Made by a program: the position numbers and the translations under genes
Shown here: one piece after another, positions 1 to 11,747 of the stretch
Layout: the number at the start of each line of letters is the position of its first letter
Numbering within the stretch: position 1 is the stretch's first letter
Notes under the pieces: model-generated
What the model saw: only the letters and a program-made list of their open reading frames with translations
Database searches by the model: none
What the model was told of the DNA's origin: nothing
Origin: Capsicum annuum
Taxonomy: Eukaryota > Streptophyta > Magnoliopsida > Solanales > Solanaceae
Length of the DNA stretch: 64,000 nucleotides
NCBI RefSeq assembly: GCF_002878395.1
Contig: NC_061119.1
Span: 47,448,284-47,512,283 of the forward strand
Reading direction: 5' to 3'

Positions 1-920
1 ACTTATTAGAGAAGTATGTTATTAAAAGCCTTATGGCTGAATTTTTAGGGAGAATTTAGATTCTTTATTATTTTGAAAACAAGAGGAAGAAGTGGCTTAG
101 CTTGAGGACGGAGAAAGAGAAACGTATTTCTCTCTTATTGTCGCTAGTCATCTTTATCACCAATATTGTTCTAAGTTTTTGTATGATGAATATGTCTATT
201 TTGATTTCTATTTTATTCATGAGTAGCTAAGTTTATTTGTTAGGGTTATGGAAACCTTGTAGTATACTCTCTATTGCTACGGGTTTTGTGAATTTATGAT
301 GTGTCACGCCACTTATATCATTACTCTCTTCATTTTGATTGAATTCTCGTGGTTGCAAATATAGGGAATGCACCATTATAGCAATAACTTGTTCGATAGA
401 AAAGTTACTGTTTGGAAAAGAGAGTGTGACAAGAAAATAGGGTTTCTAACCTCTATTTTACACGTTAATGCCCTAGCAGGATTAACTTCTTTGAGAGTTC
501 GTACAATTGGTTGTACACTTTGGATTCGAGAGAATTGAGGTGAATAAATCCTTGATGTTTGAAAAACACTTGGATTTAGAATTAGAATACGTCTCTCTAT
601 AAGTGCATACATGTATAAAATCCGTATTACTCATAGTTAATAGAGAAGTAGAAGCTACAAGGTGGACATAACCCTAACTTGTCATCCTCTGTGATCAAAT
701 ATTATTACACATATCATCTCATCATTACACTGATAATATTATTGTGCACTTAAACTAAAACCCCCCTTACCTTAGAACCTTCGATCAACAGTCTAATAAT
801 AATCGCAATACTTAGTGATCATAGTATTCCCTGTGGGATTCGACACCCAGCCCAGTTAGGTTCTATATTTGACAGTGACCGCTTGCACTTGCTAACGAAA
901 GTTGTAATTTGGGCGTATCA
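1..920 (+). repeat. Athila-like LTR, 3' part (left end outside window)
   Basis: The last 100 bases parallel the LTR ends of Ath-D. Both carry CCCTGTGGGATTCGAC (about 829 here, about 22710 there), then a TTCTATATTTGA/TTTTATATTGA stretch, and both close on a GCGT(T)ATCA end. The sequence directly after position 920 is the gag of a minus-strand Tekay-like element and not an Athila-type PBS, so this is either a solo LTR or the 3' LTR of an element that begins to the left. The left end and target duplication cannot be checked. No open reading frame of note. Confidence 0.75.
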
Positions 921-1574
921 CCTGTCGGGACTGAAGGGCATAAAGTTTATTTTGACGCTGATCGCAGATTGCACTGGAAGTGGTGCCCTACTAAGTCGAG
1001 TGATCAAATGGAACTGAAGGATGACTGTACTGACTCTACAGACCAGCCTTAAAATATTTTCTGACTTTGTATCTAGACTCACCACATACAAAACTCACAT
1101 TACTGACATTTATACTCACACCTTTATGATTCTTACCATATTCATCACAAAGAAGATTAGTACAAACACCCTTCCCACTACCTCATGACTTAGAGCCTGG
1201 TGCTCTATCCAGACTATCATTCTTAAACTTAAGCACTGGTGCACTTGCTGAAGGAAAAGCTGGGGTTGAGAATTTCTGATGGAATTGGGAGCGGTTACTA
1301 CCCCTTGACCTAAGCTTAAAACTACTTGTTTTGGCCCTCTTATTCTTTCTCCCTTTCTTTCTATGCTCCTCTCTCTTAATCAGCTGAGCATGATTCAAAA
1401 AACTAGATAGAAAAAGAGCCTACAAATTGTTCGGAGAATCTAATGAATAAGCTAAGGTAGTGAAAGTAGCTCTAAATTCGTGTAAGAGACTAGCTCAATC
1501 ATGCGATCTTCCTAAACAAGTGGAGGTGCGGGCTGATTCCCATTTCTTCTTTTGTTGTTCCTTATGGGAGGCAT
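921..1574 (-). pseudogene. Tk-A gag remnant (Tekay-like, core deleted)
   Basis: Minus-strand remnant of a chromovirus capsid/nucleocapsid gene. The start codon is taken at 1574-1572 (MPPIRN..., as in the gag of Tk-C, MPPESL). A basic segment at 1183-1398 (KKGRKNKRAKTSSFKLRS) is followed by SAPVLKFKNDSLDRAPGSKS, which matches SAPVPKFKNDSRDGALGSK in Tk-C at about 43720-43790. A degraded zinc-knuckle region follows (about 1040-1180), where most of the zinc-binding cysteines and histidine are gone. The N-terminal part joins directly to the basic part: the roughly 150-codon core seen in Tk-E at 35000-35600 is absent, as it also is in Tk-C. Several stops. The 3' side is cut at 920 by the Athila-like LTR. 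Non-functional. Confidence 0.75.
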
Positions 1575-1698
1575 TTTATTTACACAGAAGGATGGATGAG
1601 TTAGGAAAAGTGTTTAAATAGAGCTCATGCTCTATCACACGACATGAACACTGAACAAAGGGAAACTTTTCTTAAAATGCCTTGTAGCCTCTTGTCCA

Positions 1699-1723
1699 TA
1701 AGTGTGGCGTGCTTCACACCCAT
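1699..1723 (-). other. Leader hairpin downstream of Tk-A PBS
   Basis: Read on the minus strand, GGGTGTGAAGCACGCCACAC can fold as a GTGTG/CACAC stem with an 8-nt loop. The same structure lies 60-100 bases after the PBS in Tk-C, Tk-E and both Tk-G copies. See the finding on a possible dimerisation or packaging hairpin. Confidence 0.5.
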
Positions 1724-1779
1724 ACATAAGAATCTACTTAACACGGCTTTCAGAGTTCCTAGAATACTTTAAAACCATA

Positions 1780-1792
1780 GGCTCTGATACCA
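1780..1792 (-). other. Primer binding site, Tk-A
   Basis: The reverse complement reads TGGTATCAGAGCC, the usual plant chromovirus PBS complementary to the 3' end of initiator tRNA-Met. It sits 4 bases from the LTR end at 1797, which fixes the orientation of Tk-A as minus. Confidence 0.9.
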
Positions 1793-2391
1793 AGTTTGTA
1801 ATGACCCGATAGTACACCCTAGGTGCCACACGACACTTACAATCTTGAGGGACTACAAGATAACCCAGGAGTTGTTACCTGTTGTGAGCACTGACTAAAA
1901 CTAATAATCACATAACATATGCAAAATTTAACTGAGGCAATGCCAAAAGGTTTTAAGTAATAAATCTGATAAAATCTGCAACCAAAATTGATAGTACTGA
2001 TAGAACATCAGACAATGACAACTAAAATTTGAGAACTGACTAACTATCTAAAATTCATAAAATAAAGATAAAATGAATTACTATCTAAAATGTTCGAAAG
2101 CCTTTAAATTGACTAAATATGAGTTGATGGGACAGGCCCCAACTAACTCATACTACCTACTGAACTGAAAGCATGAAAATAAAATAGTCTATCCTTGAAA
2201 TATAAGGACTCACCACTACTACGGTTGATAGTTTAAAAAGTTTATGTGCTATCTGGGAATTGGGAATATGAACCTATGATATGATACATCATAGTGCAAT
2301 AAAAGAGTATGCGATCAGTTCTTTGAATGTACTGGATGCTAAATAAGGTAGGCTGCTATGTATTGTTTCATGAATGTGAATAATAACTGTC

Positions 2392-2394
<3 letters not shown>

Positions 2395-2435
<41 letters not shown>
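2395..2435. repeat. (AT)n microsatellite
   Basis: About 20 uninterrupted AT dinucleotides inside the Tk-A LTR. Likely length-polymorphic. Confidence 0.97.
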
Positions 2436-2437
<2 letters not shown>

Positions 2438-3805
2438 GATGTTCGAATAGAGTGCATGAGATCTGTAGATACTAAGGATGCATGAAATCTACAAATACTG
2501 AGGATGCATGAAACCTGTAAATACTTAAGATGCATAACCAAGCATATAACATGTTATGAAGATTATCTATAATTATTAAAATTACTAAAATCTGATAACT
2601 GAATCACTGATATTTGTATGCTATAGTCAAGTAACCAAAACATAATTATTAAACTGATTACTGGATTGAGACTGTGGGAGGTATTATCTTACCGACATGC
2701 CCTGCTCTGAATTGATTGGGGATTATCCTATAACCCAGTCTAAAGGGTGTTAGTACCGTATCAAGGGTACTAAGAATTACTATATAGATCCACTAAACTA
2801 CTGAAGAATCAGGGTTCTAAGCCTAAACTGATGGGTGATCCCTGGGCGAAGTCAAACCTAATCTGACGGGTGACTCCTGGGAGGAATTCAAGCCTAAACT
2901 AACGGGTGACCCCTCATCCTATGCTGGCTACATAGTTCATGAATACATGGACTTTTACTAACGAATATTTTGGGAATCTACCATCCCTGCACTCACTCGA
3001 TGCTAAATCCTACTCCCAATTAAACTGACTCAGAATACTGAATTGTTCTAAGTTTAACTAATTTTGATGATTGACTGAACTGATAATGCTCATAACATAT
3101 TCTAAAACTATTTTGATGTTGCTGATACTAGGTAAACAACAAACTTTTTGGGTATTAACTACCCCAGGACATAAAAGCAATAATAGTAAAATAGTATTAA
3201 ACTTCGAGGACATAACATGAAAACATTTATCAAAAATTCATTCTTGTAAGCATTTCATCAAACACTTGATATGGATGGTTGAGGCTAAACTGGGATTGGT
3301 TTAAACTTAGAGAAATAGCATAATTTCAAAATCAATAAAACTTAATAATAATTTAATTAAATCAATAAATATTTTAAAATATGTGGGGTTTGATAACAAT
3401 AATAATTTCATGTAAGCATGGTGTAGAATTGCGATTCATGGACTTTAACGGTTAAAATCACAACTAAAATCATAATAACTTGTAAAGATCATATCATTGT
3501 ATTTGAAATGGGATACTTGGGCTCCTTGCATGAAAGGACCATGGATGAACACTTAACATTCCTGAGTAGTTGAATTCTTGGAGTTTCTTTGAAATCTACT
3601 TGGGAATTTATCTTGAATCATGAAGGATAAATTTTTGTATTTGAAAGAGAATGCTCTTGATTTGTGAGGTATTGAATAAAATAATGACTAAGTAGGCTTT
3701 AGGTCATTAATTTTGTGTTTTGGACTAATTAGGGTCATGGAAAAAGACCTAACTGCCCCTAAAATAATTAAAATTTTCATCACTGTAATCCCATATTTGG
3801 GCTTT

Positions 3806-3829
3806 ACCGCGATGTGGTGCCATCGCGGT
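3806..3829. other. CG-rich perfect inverted repeat in Tk-A LTR
   Basis: ACCGCGATG and CATCGCGGT form perfect 9-bp arms around a 6-nt loop (TGGTGC), followed by AGCCACTGGA. Related CG-rich GATG/CATC words followed by CACTGGA recur at about 3880-3920 and in the other Tekay-like LTRs of the window. Confidence 0.6.
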
Positions 3830-4440
3830 GAGCCACTGGAATTTGCCCGAAACTTTATTCCATGGAAAAATGCAAAAATGCATTTTGACGCGATACAGTG
3901 GAATCGTATTGCGTCACTGGAAATTGACTAGTGCAAATTCGCAATCTAGCGCGACGCGATGCCAATTATGGAGCCTCACTTGAAAGTGAAAATTGTAAAA
4001 TGGCCCCTCAACTCGACTTGACGCTTATTGTAGTGATACACTAGAAAGGACAAATGTGAAATTGGAAGTCACCGCAATGCGGCCTTATCACGTTTGGCTA
4101 TGGTTTTGCACTAGTAATACCCTAACCTCTCACTCGAGTATCAGATTTAGGTGAAATTATTATCGCTGGAAAATTAATTTAATTTGCTACAATTTGGCAG
4201 GTCTTGGGTTGGAAAATTATTTGTAGAATAAAAGATAAAGCCATTTGAACTTGACTAAAGAAACATTCTTCCCGAAAACTCAATCGGTAAGGAATATTTT
4301 GGTTCGCCTAATAGTTGGAAGTTATTTGAGGACTTAATTTACATTAAAAAAGACTCATAAAACTACCAAATAACTACAATGTACTTTACATGATCTTGAA
4401 ACATGTCTCTAACGTAGGTTTGGATTTTCAGGGTATTACA

Positions 4441-5732
4441 TATCTAGGTCAACTAACTCTTAAAGTTAGCCAACAACATCATTCAGAACTATTAGAGCAA
4501 CTAGAGTATCTCATACTATTCATGAGACTACAAGTAGAACAACCTAAGGTTCTAGGCTAAAGATCAAGCATAACATTTTACAAGTTTAATAGCCTACAAT
4601 AATCAACTAATCCCAAGTATCACCAATCATACATTTATCATCTAAGACCCCACCCAATATCAAGAGATATCAACCATTATACTAAAATGTAGGTCAATCT
4701 ATCTACAAGTAAGGCTAACCTACCTCAAGTCCAATTGCTCACGAACCAACAAGCTTTGCCTTTCGTTCACTTGAAGCTTTCTCTTCCACGAACCAAGCTA
4801 TCAACAACATAATCTAAGCATCATCATAAGAACAACAACACCCATTAAGGCACCATTATGCTATTTGTCAAAAATGACACCAAACCCCCCAAGTGGGTCC
4901 CATCTTCGAAAAATGAGTTTTTGAGACCAACCCATTGTTCAAACATCATTAGTGATCTATAACCCTCAAGAAATTTTAGTAAATCAATCACATTTATGGA
5001 TACAATTGAGCCTCAAATACTTAGTGTTTTTGGGTCTAGAAATCAAGAAATTAATATCAAATTTGAAGAATCTTACCTTAGATTTGTAGAAAAATGGATT
5101 ACAAAAGTTATTCAAGCTCCTAATCAACCTACACGACTCACTTTTAAGTCAACAATTTTTTATGGCTACTAGGATTCTCAAAGAAGTGAAAAATGCCCAA
5201 ACAATCGGCCAAAAGGGCCTTTTATATGAGTTTAAATGGGCCCACAAGGTCAAAACATATTTTTGACCCCCGGACTTATTCAGACTCCATTATTGCAAAT
5301 GCACTATGTAACCCCACTAGATTCGGCATTCCAGACACATTGGTGAAGTTTGAATTTCAATCTAAGGTCATTTAAGCCACTTGTGGGTCTCAAACCCATA
5401 TATTCCAATTTTTGTCTTTTTGAATAATGGGTCGAAATGAGTTTGGGTGCTTTGGGATCCAAATCAAGGGTCCACCAATCCTAAAATCGAAATTACATAG
5501 CTGCTGGCGTAGTTAATATTTGCATCCAAATCATTTTAATGAAGTTTTTGCTCCGCAGCTATTTGGAATCAACGAAGACTTCTAAATGGGAAATTGGTTC
5601 TAAAAAATAACAAACTACCAGGTAAAGGAACTATCAATTCCAGCAAGTCATAAATAACTTTGGGCAGCTATGTAAAAGCTCTAATGGTGAAAATAAGTGG
5701 GAATATGGAAAAAACCCTGAAGGGTCATTACA
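4441..5732 (-). repeat. LTR2 family LTR, 5' portion (minus), cut by Tk-A
   Basis: The right end, read on minus, is TGTAATGACCCTTCAGGG and follows directly on a chromodomain tail, so this is the start of a 3' LTR. The same LTR start occurs on plus at 59045. The left part (4441-4680) matches 52905-53121 and, inverted, 60320-60745. The part at 4790-5100 matches 49325-49660. The left side is lost at the Tk-A boundary (4440/4441). No coding sequence; short ORFs here have no recognisable product. Confidence 0.7.
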
Positions 5733-6108
5733 ACATCCACTACTAAGGAACTTTCATCCCCGAAAGTTAAAGATAAGGAAATACCTGAAGTCTCGAACAA
5801 GTGAGGAAACTGGGTTCGCATCTCTCCCTCTGACTCCTAAGTGGTCTCTTCCACTGGGCGGTGGCTCCACTGAATTTTAACTACATGAATCTCTCTAGTA
5901 TGCAACTGCCTCTCATCACTAGCCAAAATAAGTATGGTCTCCTCTATAAAGGCCAACTACCCATCTAACTGGGCTGAGTCCCACCTAAGTATATGAGACG
6001 GGTCAGGAATATACTTTTGCAGCATGGGCACATGGAAATATGGAAGAAGAGCTACAAAATCTTTATGTAAATCTAACTCATATTCACCTCGGCCATTGCG
6101 CGAAGAAC
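5733..6108 (-). pseudogene. Pol C-terminus with chromodomain, LTR2 family
   Basis: Minus-strand translation gives a typical Tekay/Del integrase tail: FHVPMLQKYIPDPSHILRW, then HTREIHVVKIQWSHRPVEET, then MRTQFPHLFETSG. This matches the integrase C-terminal 'FHVSML...YIPDPSHVL' segment and a chromodomain, which is thought to guide integration to heterochromatin. At least two in-frame TAG stops are present (after SAQLDG and after PVEETT). Upstream pol is missing. A related fragment on plus lies at 58900-59010 before the LTR2 start at 59045. Short spacer and polypurine-like tract before the LTR are poorly preserved. Confidence 0.8.
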
Positions 6109-6384
6109 CTTAAAATGGCAAAAACAGATATACACATCATATAAACAGAATGAAAACACATCCAACTAAGAGTCTAACATAATAAGACTAAGGAAGTATC
6201 AGGTTTAACTATCTTATTCTAGCTATATTCAATATACGACAATTCTATACCATATGTCCCAGGTGTATATATGAATAAGGAGCAAAAGAAATATATATAG
6301 TAATATACAAGGCGAATTAACGGCTATACAAAATGAACAACGAAGGAAGGGATATACGATAGTACCATATTTTCATATAGCTAG

Positions 6385-6415
<31 letters not shown>

Positions 6416-6426
6416 AATATATACAT
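6385..6426. repeat. AT-rich imperfect microsatellite
   Basis: Imperfect (AT)n/(TA)n tract interrupted by TTTAT and AAAT. Confidence 0.85.
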
Positions 6427-8033
6427 ATAAACATAAGGTCATCTCAAAGCATAACCTATATCTTTATTTTCATATTTAAGACATTATTATAAAACTTATC
6501 ACGATTTAAATACTATTATACTCGGGGTTTCTAATCTACATGGCTAGACATGAAATAATAGTGTATAATAATGAAATTATAAGATAAAAGAGGCCTAAAG
6601 CAAACCTAAAATCCCAATACTAGATCAATGACCAATCTGTCATAAGCAAGCCATAATAATGATCATAACAATGATAACAAACAATATAAAAAACGGCGTA
6701 CATAACCTCTTACTCCGGATAACCAAATACCTAGCCGAGCCTATGTGTACCCCCATCACCCCCGGATCAGAAGTTTCAATCAACATACAATAACACAAGG
6801 AATATTCTTCACCCATATATATGCAACTATCCCATACCGGCTGATAGACATAGGTGCATACTGGTGATAGGAGATGAGTATGCAAGAATGAATGCAACGT
6901 ACACAATAAATATCACAACTCATCATAACTATCCTCATCAGGACCATTATCATCGTAATCAACCTCCGGGATTGCCGAGTACCAACGCATCATACATATA
7001 TTCTCCGACCTTGCTAGGTATGAGCATCACAATAGCCATTACCGAATAACATACACTAAAAATACTCATAAACATAATCTTATCACCATAGAATATCTAT
7101 CTATTCAATACTTCCCAACCACTCATTAATAGTTAACCAACACTTATTATATTAGAATCACTAGTTCGCTAGTCATCACATAACCTCTAGTTATTAGCCG
7201 AAACCTTAACCTTCATATAATCCTTATTCACGGGATAACAACTAACCATTATTTATTTAATATTCAATATATAAAATCTATTAAAGGTTCATTATTAGAC
7301 CAAAACCTATCATTTATCCATAATTCATTATTATAAAATACTCATCCTATTTCCGCTAATCATTACTTGACAATACATGACTAATTGTCACCCAACAATC
7401 TTTTATTAACTGACATTATTCCTTAACTAACCATCCTTAGCTACCATATTTCAACTAAGCAAGATTCATTAACTAATACATTAGATTCATAGCCATCATG
7501 AGCTATAGTCTCCTAAAAGGAAACTAGTTCCAACATAGCTTAACCGTCTAACAAGAAGAGCAGTCATAAAATCAGATTTCAGCTATAATCACATCATTTA
7601 TAGTAGTAAATAATCATGAACGTACCGAATCTATGCATGCTATCAAAAGTATTCTATTATGCAATGCTTCCTAGATTAAGAGTTATACTCGTCTAAAATA
7701 TTAAAATAAATATTAAAAATTATCGAGGTGTTAAATATTAAATTAGTGGAATAATAAGCATCATACTGCAACTTTCTCCATCCTATAACGGAGAGATAAG
7801 TAAACAAACATAGTTATATTTATATTCATCAACTATAATCACATCATTTAAACGATAAGCACTTCCCGACTATTCAATCAATATCGTAACACCGCCCTTG
7901 GCCCATAAATTTATTCGAAATAATCACAACATCATAATCATGGCCTTAGTCCCATTCCAATATCCAGAACTAATATCAATAATCATATTTAAAAGCCGTA
8001 GCATATCCCTAATCATCACACATATAGGAGGCA

Positions 8034-8204
8034 TTATATTATTAAGACCGTCATCATCTCTCACACAAGAGGAATCTCACATCTAGGAGTAATAATATAG
8101 ATAGACATGAAATTATCTATAGGATATCATATATCAATAGGTCATACATCATGACAATGAGGAATATTCTCTAGGACAATTTACATAGCGAAGAGAAACA
8201 TTGT
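8034..8204. repeat. Left part of 39-bp tandem array (interrupted by Tk-B)
   Basis: Degenerate units with the AGAGGAAACAT / CTCTAGGACAAT pattern. The last unit is broken at 8204 and continues at 19772 (CTCTATAGGTCC), showing that Tk-B landed inside the array. Confidence 0.55.
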
Positions 8205-9123
8205 TGTAATGACCCGAGACTACACCTAGTCATCACAAAGGGATTAGGAGCACATGTGATCCCAAGCTAACCCGTGTGCTGGCATAAATCATGAGTAACT
8301 AAATAAAATACATAAAGTTGAATAAAATAAGCTGAAGATCAATCTTTTCTGAATCTGATCATTACAAAGTTATATAAACATGATTCCAACTCTGCTTACA
8401 CAAAACAAAACTGGTACCAAATACATTAGTTCTACGGACCGTCTATGAAGCCTCGACTATACTGACTATAGGTAGATGGATTGCGACTCCAACTACCACT
8501 AATCAATAAACATGAATAAGAAAACAAAGTACATAAATAATATTTATCTAAATTCCTCAAAGTGGGAGGACTTATCATCTACTGGCCAGAATTTGCAACT
8601 TTCTAATCATGATATATGGATTATAATTGAACAGGTATCTACATTATTAAACAATATAGCATATTGACGTATATGTTGATCAGTACTTTTGGAATGTACT
8701 CAGTATGTGGGGGTGAATGCATAAGTAAAACAGTAACTCAAATATTCATATAGCTTGTAAATAATGCATGGTAAGTGTAAATGACTCACACTGGCTTGCA
8801 TAACTAAAGGCTGAAAATCACAAATTATGAGAAATAAGCATACTTTATAAATCTTGTGAGCCATAACACTTATTTCTAAAAGTTGTACTTTTACTCTTTC
8901 TGATAATGAACTAAGTAGGACTAAAGTTAAGTCTATATTCAAATTATGCAAGCTAAGTGTAAAAAGAACTCACCTTTATTATATGAAAACTGAAAGCTGA
9001 AATCGTATAACTGATGCCTTATGTAAGACAATATTTGAGTAAAATTTATGAGCATTTACACTTAGTTTCTAAAAGGTTTTCTATTATTCTTTTCTGTTAG
9101 GATTAATCTTTTTTGTAGGGAAA
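8205..9123 (-). repeat. Tk-B 3' LTR, left segment
   Basis: Aligns with 17266-18180 of the 5' LTR (shared words include CACATGTGATCCCAAGCTAA and TCTTTTCTGAATCTGATCA). Broken at 9123 by the solo LTR and continued at 11748. Confidence 0.85.
9119..9123. repeat. Target duplication GGAAA, left copy
   Basis: Identical to GGAAA at 11743-11747 on the other side of the solo LTR. Confidence 0.9.
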
Positions 9124-11742
9124 TGTAACGCTCTGAAAATGGTCCTGAGATGTCACACGATGCTTAGGACCATAAGTGATCACAAGCTAACCCTTCTAAT
9201 AGCATATCTCATAAGAAACTGAATAAAATACATGAATCTGAATGTAATAAGTGGAAGGTAACTCTTTTCTGAATCTGATCAATACAAGACTTAATTAAAA
9301 TAATTACAACTCTGCTTTTATAAACAAAACTAGAATCAAATACCTTAACTCTACTAACTGTCTATGAAGCTTCTACCAGTATATACTATAAGTAGCCAGG
9401 ACATGACCCTCAGCTATCCCAAGTCAATACAACTGAATAAAGAAAAGTAAGATACTACTCAAACATTATGACTTACTCAAGCCTTGAATCAAGAGGACTC
9501 ATCTCCTGCTGACTGAAATCTGCAATATGTCTGAATATAGTATGCGTGCTATAACTAAGCTGATACCTATATTATGAGATAATGTAGCATGTAAACATAT
9601 ATATGGATCAGTACTTTGAGGATGTACTGTGTATATGAGGGTGAAATGCATAAGTGAAACATTATCTCATCATTATAATTTGTAAAATAATGAATGCTAA
9701 ATGTAAATGACTCACATAAGCTGGAATATCTTAATTACTGAAATATGAGGCATTAAGAAGAAAAACATACTTTATGAATATTGTGAGCTATAACATTTTG
9801 TACTTGTATTATCCCTTTAAATCATACTATCCAAGTGTAGAAAGGACTCTCTTAATCTGAAAGCTGAAAGCTGAAAACTATAGCTAGTATCTTTCTGTAA
9901 AGCATAATCTGAGTAAAACTTGTAAGCCTCAACACTTAGTTTTCTAAATGCTTTTTTATTACTCTTTCTATTCTAGAATCTATAGTTTGTAAGCTTTAAA
10001 ACTTTAGGGAAAACACTTTATCTGAAAGGAGATAATTGAAAACTATTCTAAAAATCATTACTATTAAGCTATAGGGAATTCTTTCAAAAATTTAGGACAA
10101 AGAAACTTTGGGAGTTTTAGAAAATTTGGAATTTGGGACTTTGGACATGGGAGTTTCTTCTAACCGACATAAACCATGTGAGATGATATGGATTCCAACG
10201 TCTTACCCATGTTAGGGAAAGGTGTTCTACCCTTGCCATCAAAATAGAACCTTAACTTAAGTGATCACTATCTTATCCCACCATGGACAAATCAGAAAAA
10301 CCTATGATGGTACATAGTTCTGGGGCTTGAGACCTTGGAATCATACCCAACTCAGTGCTAAATACTTCTCCCATACTTATCGCTCAGAACTTTTAGGAAA
10401 TCCACCTTAAAACAGCACAAGGGTTTATAATGAAAACCAATTATGCAGTGCTTCACTTTAAATCATAAACTATATGAATCATGTGGACTCATATCTTATC
10501 TTAGATGAGAAGATCAATCTTTGATTTTGAAAGCTCTATTCAAAACTTGTCAATACGACTTGAGAGCATAATATCCTTATAAAATCATCAATAGTACTTA
10601 GAACTCAAAGTATAAAGCTGTAATGCATCAATAATTACATCAATAATTAGATTTAAACTTCATACTCGATAATTATCTTAAAAGCTTTCAACAATCTTAG
10701 TCAAGATAATGGTATATAACTCATAATGTAAATCTTATACTTTCAAACATAAACATATTTAAATTTCTTTCAATCGGAGCCTTAAATATCATAATAATTT
10801 CATAAACTAAAATAATAGGGATTTGGGTATCAACCCTAATTTAAATTTCATGGGAAATCATAGAATATTCAGTAAAATTGAAACCATAGTTAAGTTTTGG
10901 GCACAAGGATGAAAGATTTACCCTTATTCAAAACCCCACATACCTTGGATGATGAACTAGATGAACAATATTGGTTTTGAGATCCTATTTCTACTCTTTA
11001 ATGATGATTCTTAGAATTCTTGAGTAGGGAATCTTGAATCTTGAATCTTTAATCAATTTAGAAAAAGGATGGTGGAATCTTGAGATTATTGAGGTTGATT
11101 ATTGAATCTTAGAGTTTTTGTTGAGAGAAATTTGGTAAATATGAGCATAAAGTTGTTGTAATAGGCTTAAATCTTGTGTTTGGACAGAATTGGGGGCTTG
11201 GGAATTGACCGAAATACCCTCTTGGGCTTTTAAATGAAACTGGAAAATGTAATTTTTTTCCCCATTTTGTTGGCCACCCCGATGCGCCACAATCGCGTTG
11301 GCTCACTAGAAAAGGGCGAGTGGGAACTGGGTTTTCTCCGTGATGTGGAGCTATCGCGGTGCCCTATCGTTTTGCCATTTTGGCCATTTGCGCGACGTGC
11401 CACTATAGCGTAGCTTACTGGAAATTGACAAATAGGAATTTGGACCTCTCTGTAGTGTGCCGATCTCATGGAGGTCCACTATAATTGACAATTATGAATT
11501 GCACCTTCACCGCGACTCGCTGAGAGTTCAGGTGGCACACAGTTTTGCTAAAAATGCTCTAACTTCTTCATCGAGTGTCGGAATTGGGCGAATTTGGTAT
11601 CGACGGAAAGCTTATTCAATTTCCCATACAATGAAAATTTGAAATCTTAAAAATACCACATGTAAAAAATATTATTTATTTTTGAAGCTATCCCTTAACA
11701 TTCTAGGAACGAATTTAAGCTAGGAAAATATGGGGTATTACA
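9124..11742 (-). mobile_element. Solo LTR nested in the Tk-B LTR
   Basis: About 2.62 kb, from TGTAACGCTCTG to GGGGTATTACA, flanked by a perfect 5-bp duplication (GGAAA). No internal region, PBS or second LTR, so the element was reduced by LTR-LTR recombination. It is a relative of the Tk-B LTR itself (shared word AAGTGATCACAAGCTAACCC against ATGTGATCCCAAGCTAACCC). CG-rich motifs lie at 11275-11420. The overlapping minus-strand ORFs at 11099-11469 cover that block and have no recognisable product. Confidence 0.9.
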
Positions 11743-11747
11743 GGAAA
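11743..11747. repeat. Target duplication GGAAA, right copy
   Basis: Matches 9119-9123; host LTR sequence resumes here and aligns with the Tk-B 5' LTR near 18175. Confidence 0.9.

Larger units (their letters stand above)
1797..4440 (-). mobile_element. Tk-A 5' LTR (minus orientation)
   Basis: On the plus strand it runs from TGTAATGACCCGATAG to CAGGGTATTACA, about 2.64 kb, so on the minus strand it has TG...CA ends. The PBS lies directly at its 1797 side. It belongs to the same broad family as the LTRs of Tk-C and Tk-B: the inner end (plus-strand text with TGCCACACGACACTTAC) corresponds to the reverse complement of the Tk-C LTR 3' end. It contains an (AT)n tract at 2395-2435 and CG-rich inverted motifs at about 3800-3990. 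No coding sequence. The other LTR is not in the window. Confidence 0.85.
6109..8204 (-). repeat. Degenerate LTR2-like sequence, no gene
   Basis: AT-rich stretch with no coding remnant that I recognise. Its order of features resembles the LTR2 body at 50300-53000: an AT-rich part, then a part with CCGG-type words near 6690-6860, then a drift into an array of about 39-bp units near 8034-8204 that resumes after Tk-B at 19772. I read it as old LTR sequence into which Tk-B inserted. The short ORFs on both strands at 6640-7049 and 7898-8086 are chance openings in low-complexity DNA. Confidence 0.4.

Noticed and set aside
6640..7049. Overlapping short frames on both strands
   Set aside because: Low-complexity ATA/CAT-rich text with frames open on both strands at once; no domain or codon pattern.
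11099..11469. Three overlapping minus-strand frames and one plus frame in the solo LTR
   Set aside because: They cover the CG-rich block, where stop codons (TAA, TAG, TGA) are rarer by composition. No domain.
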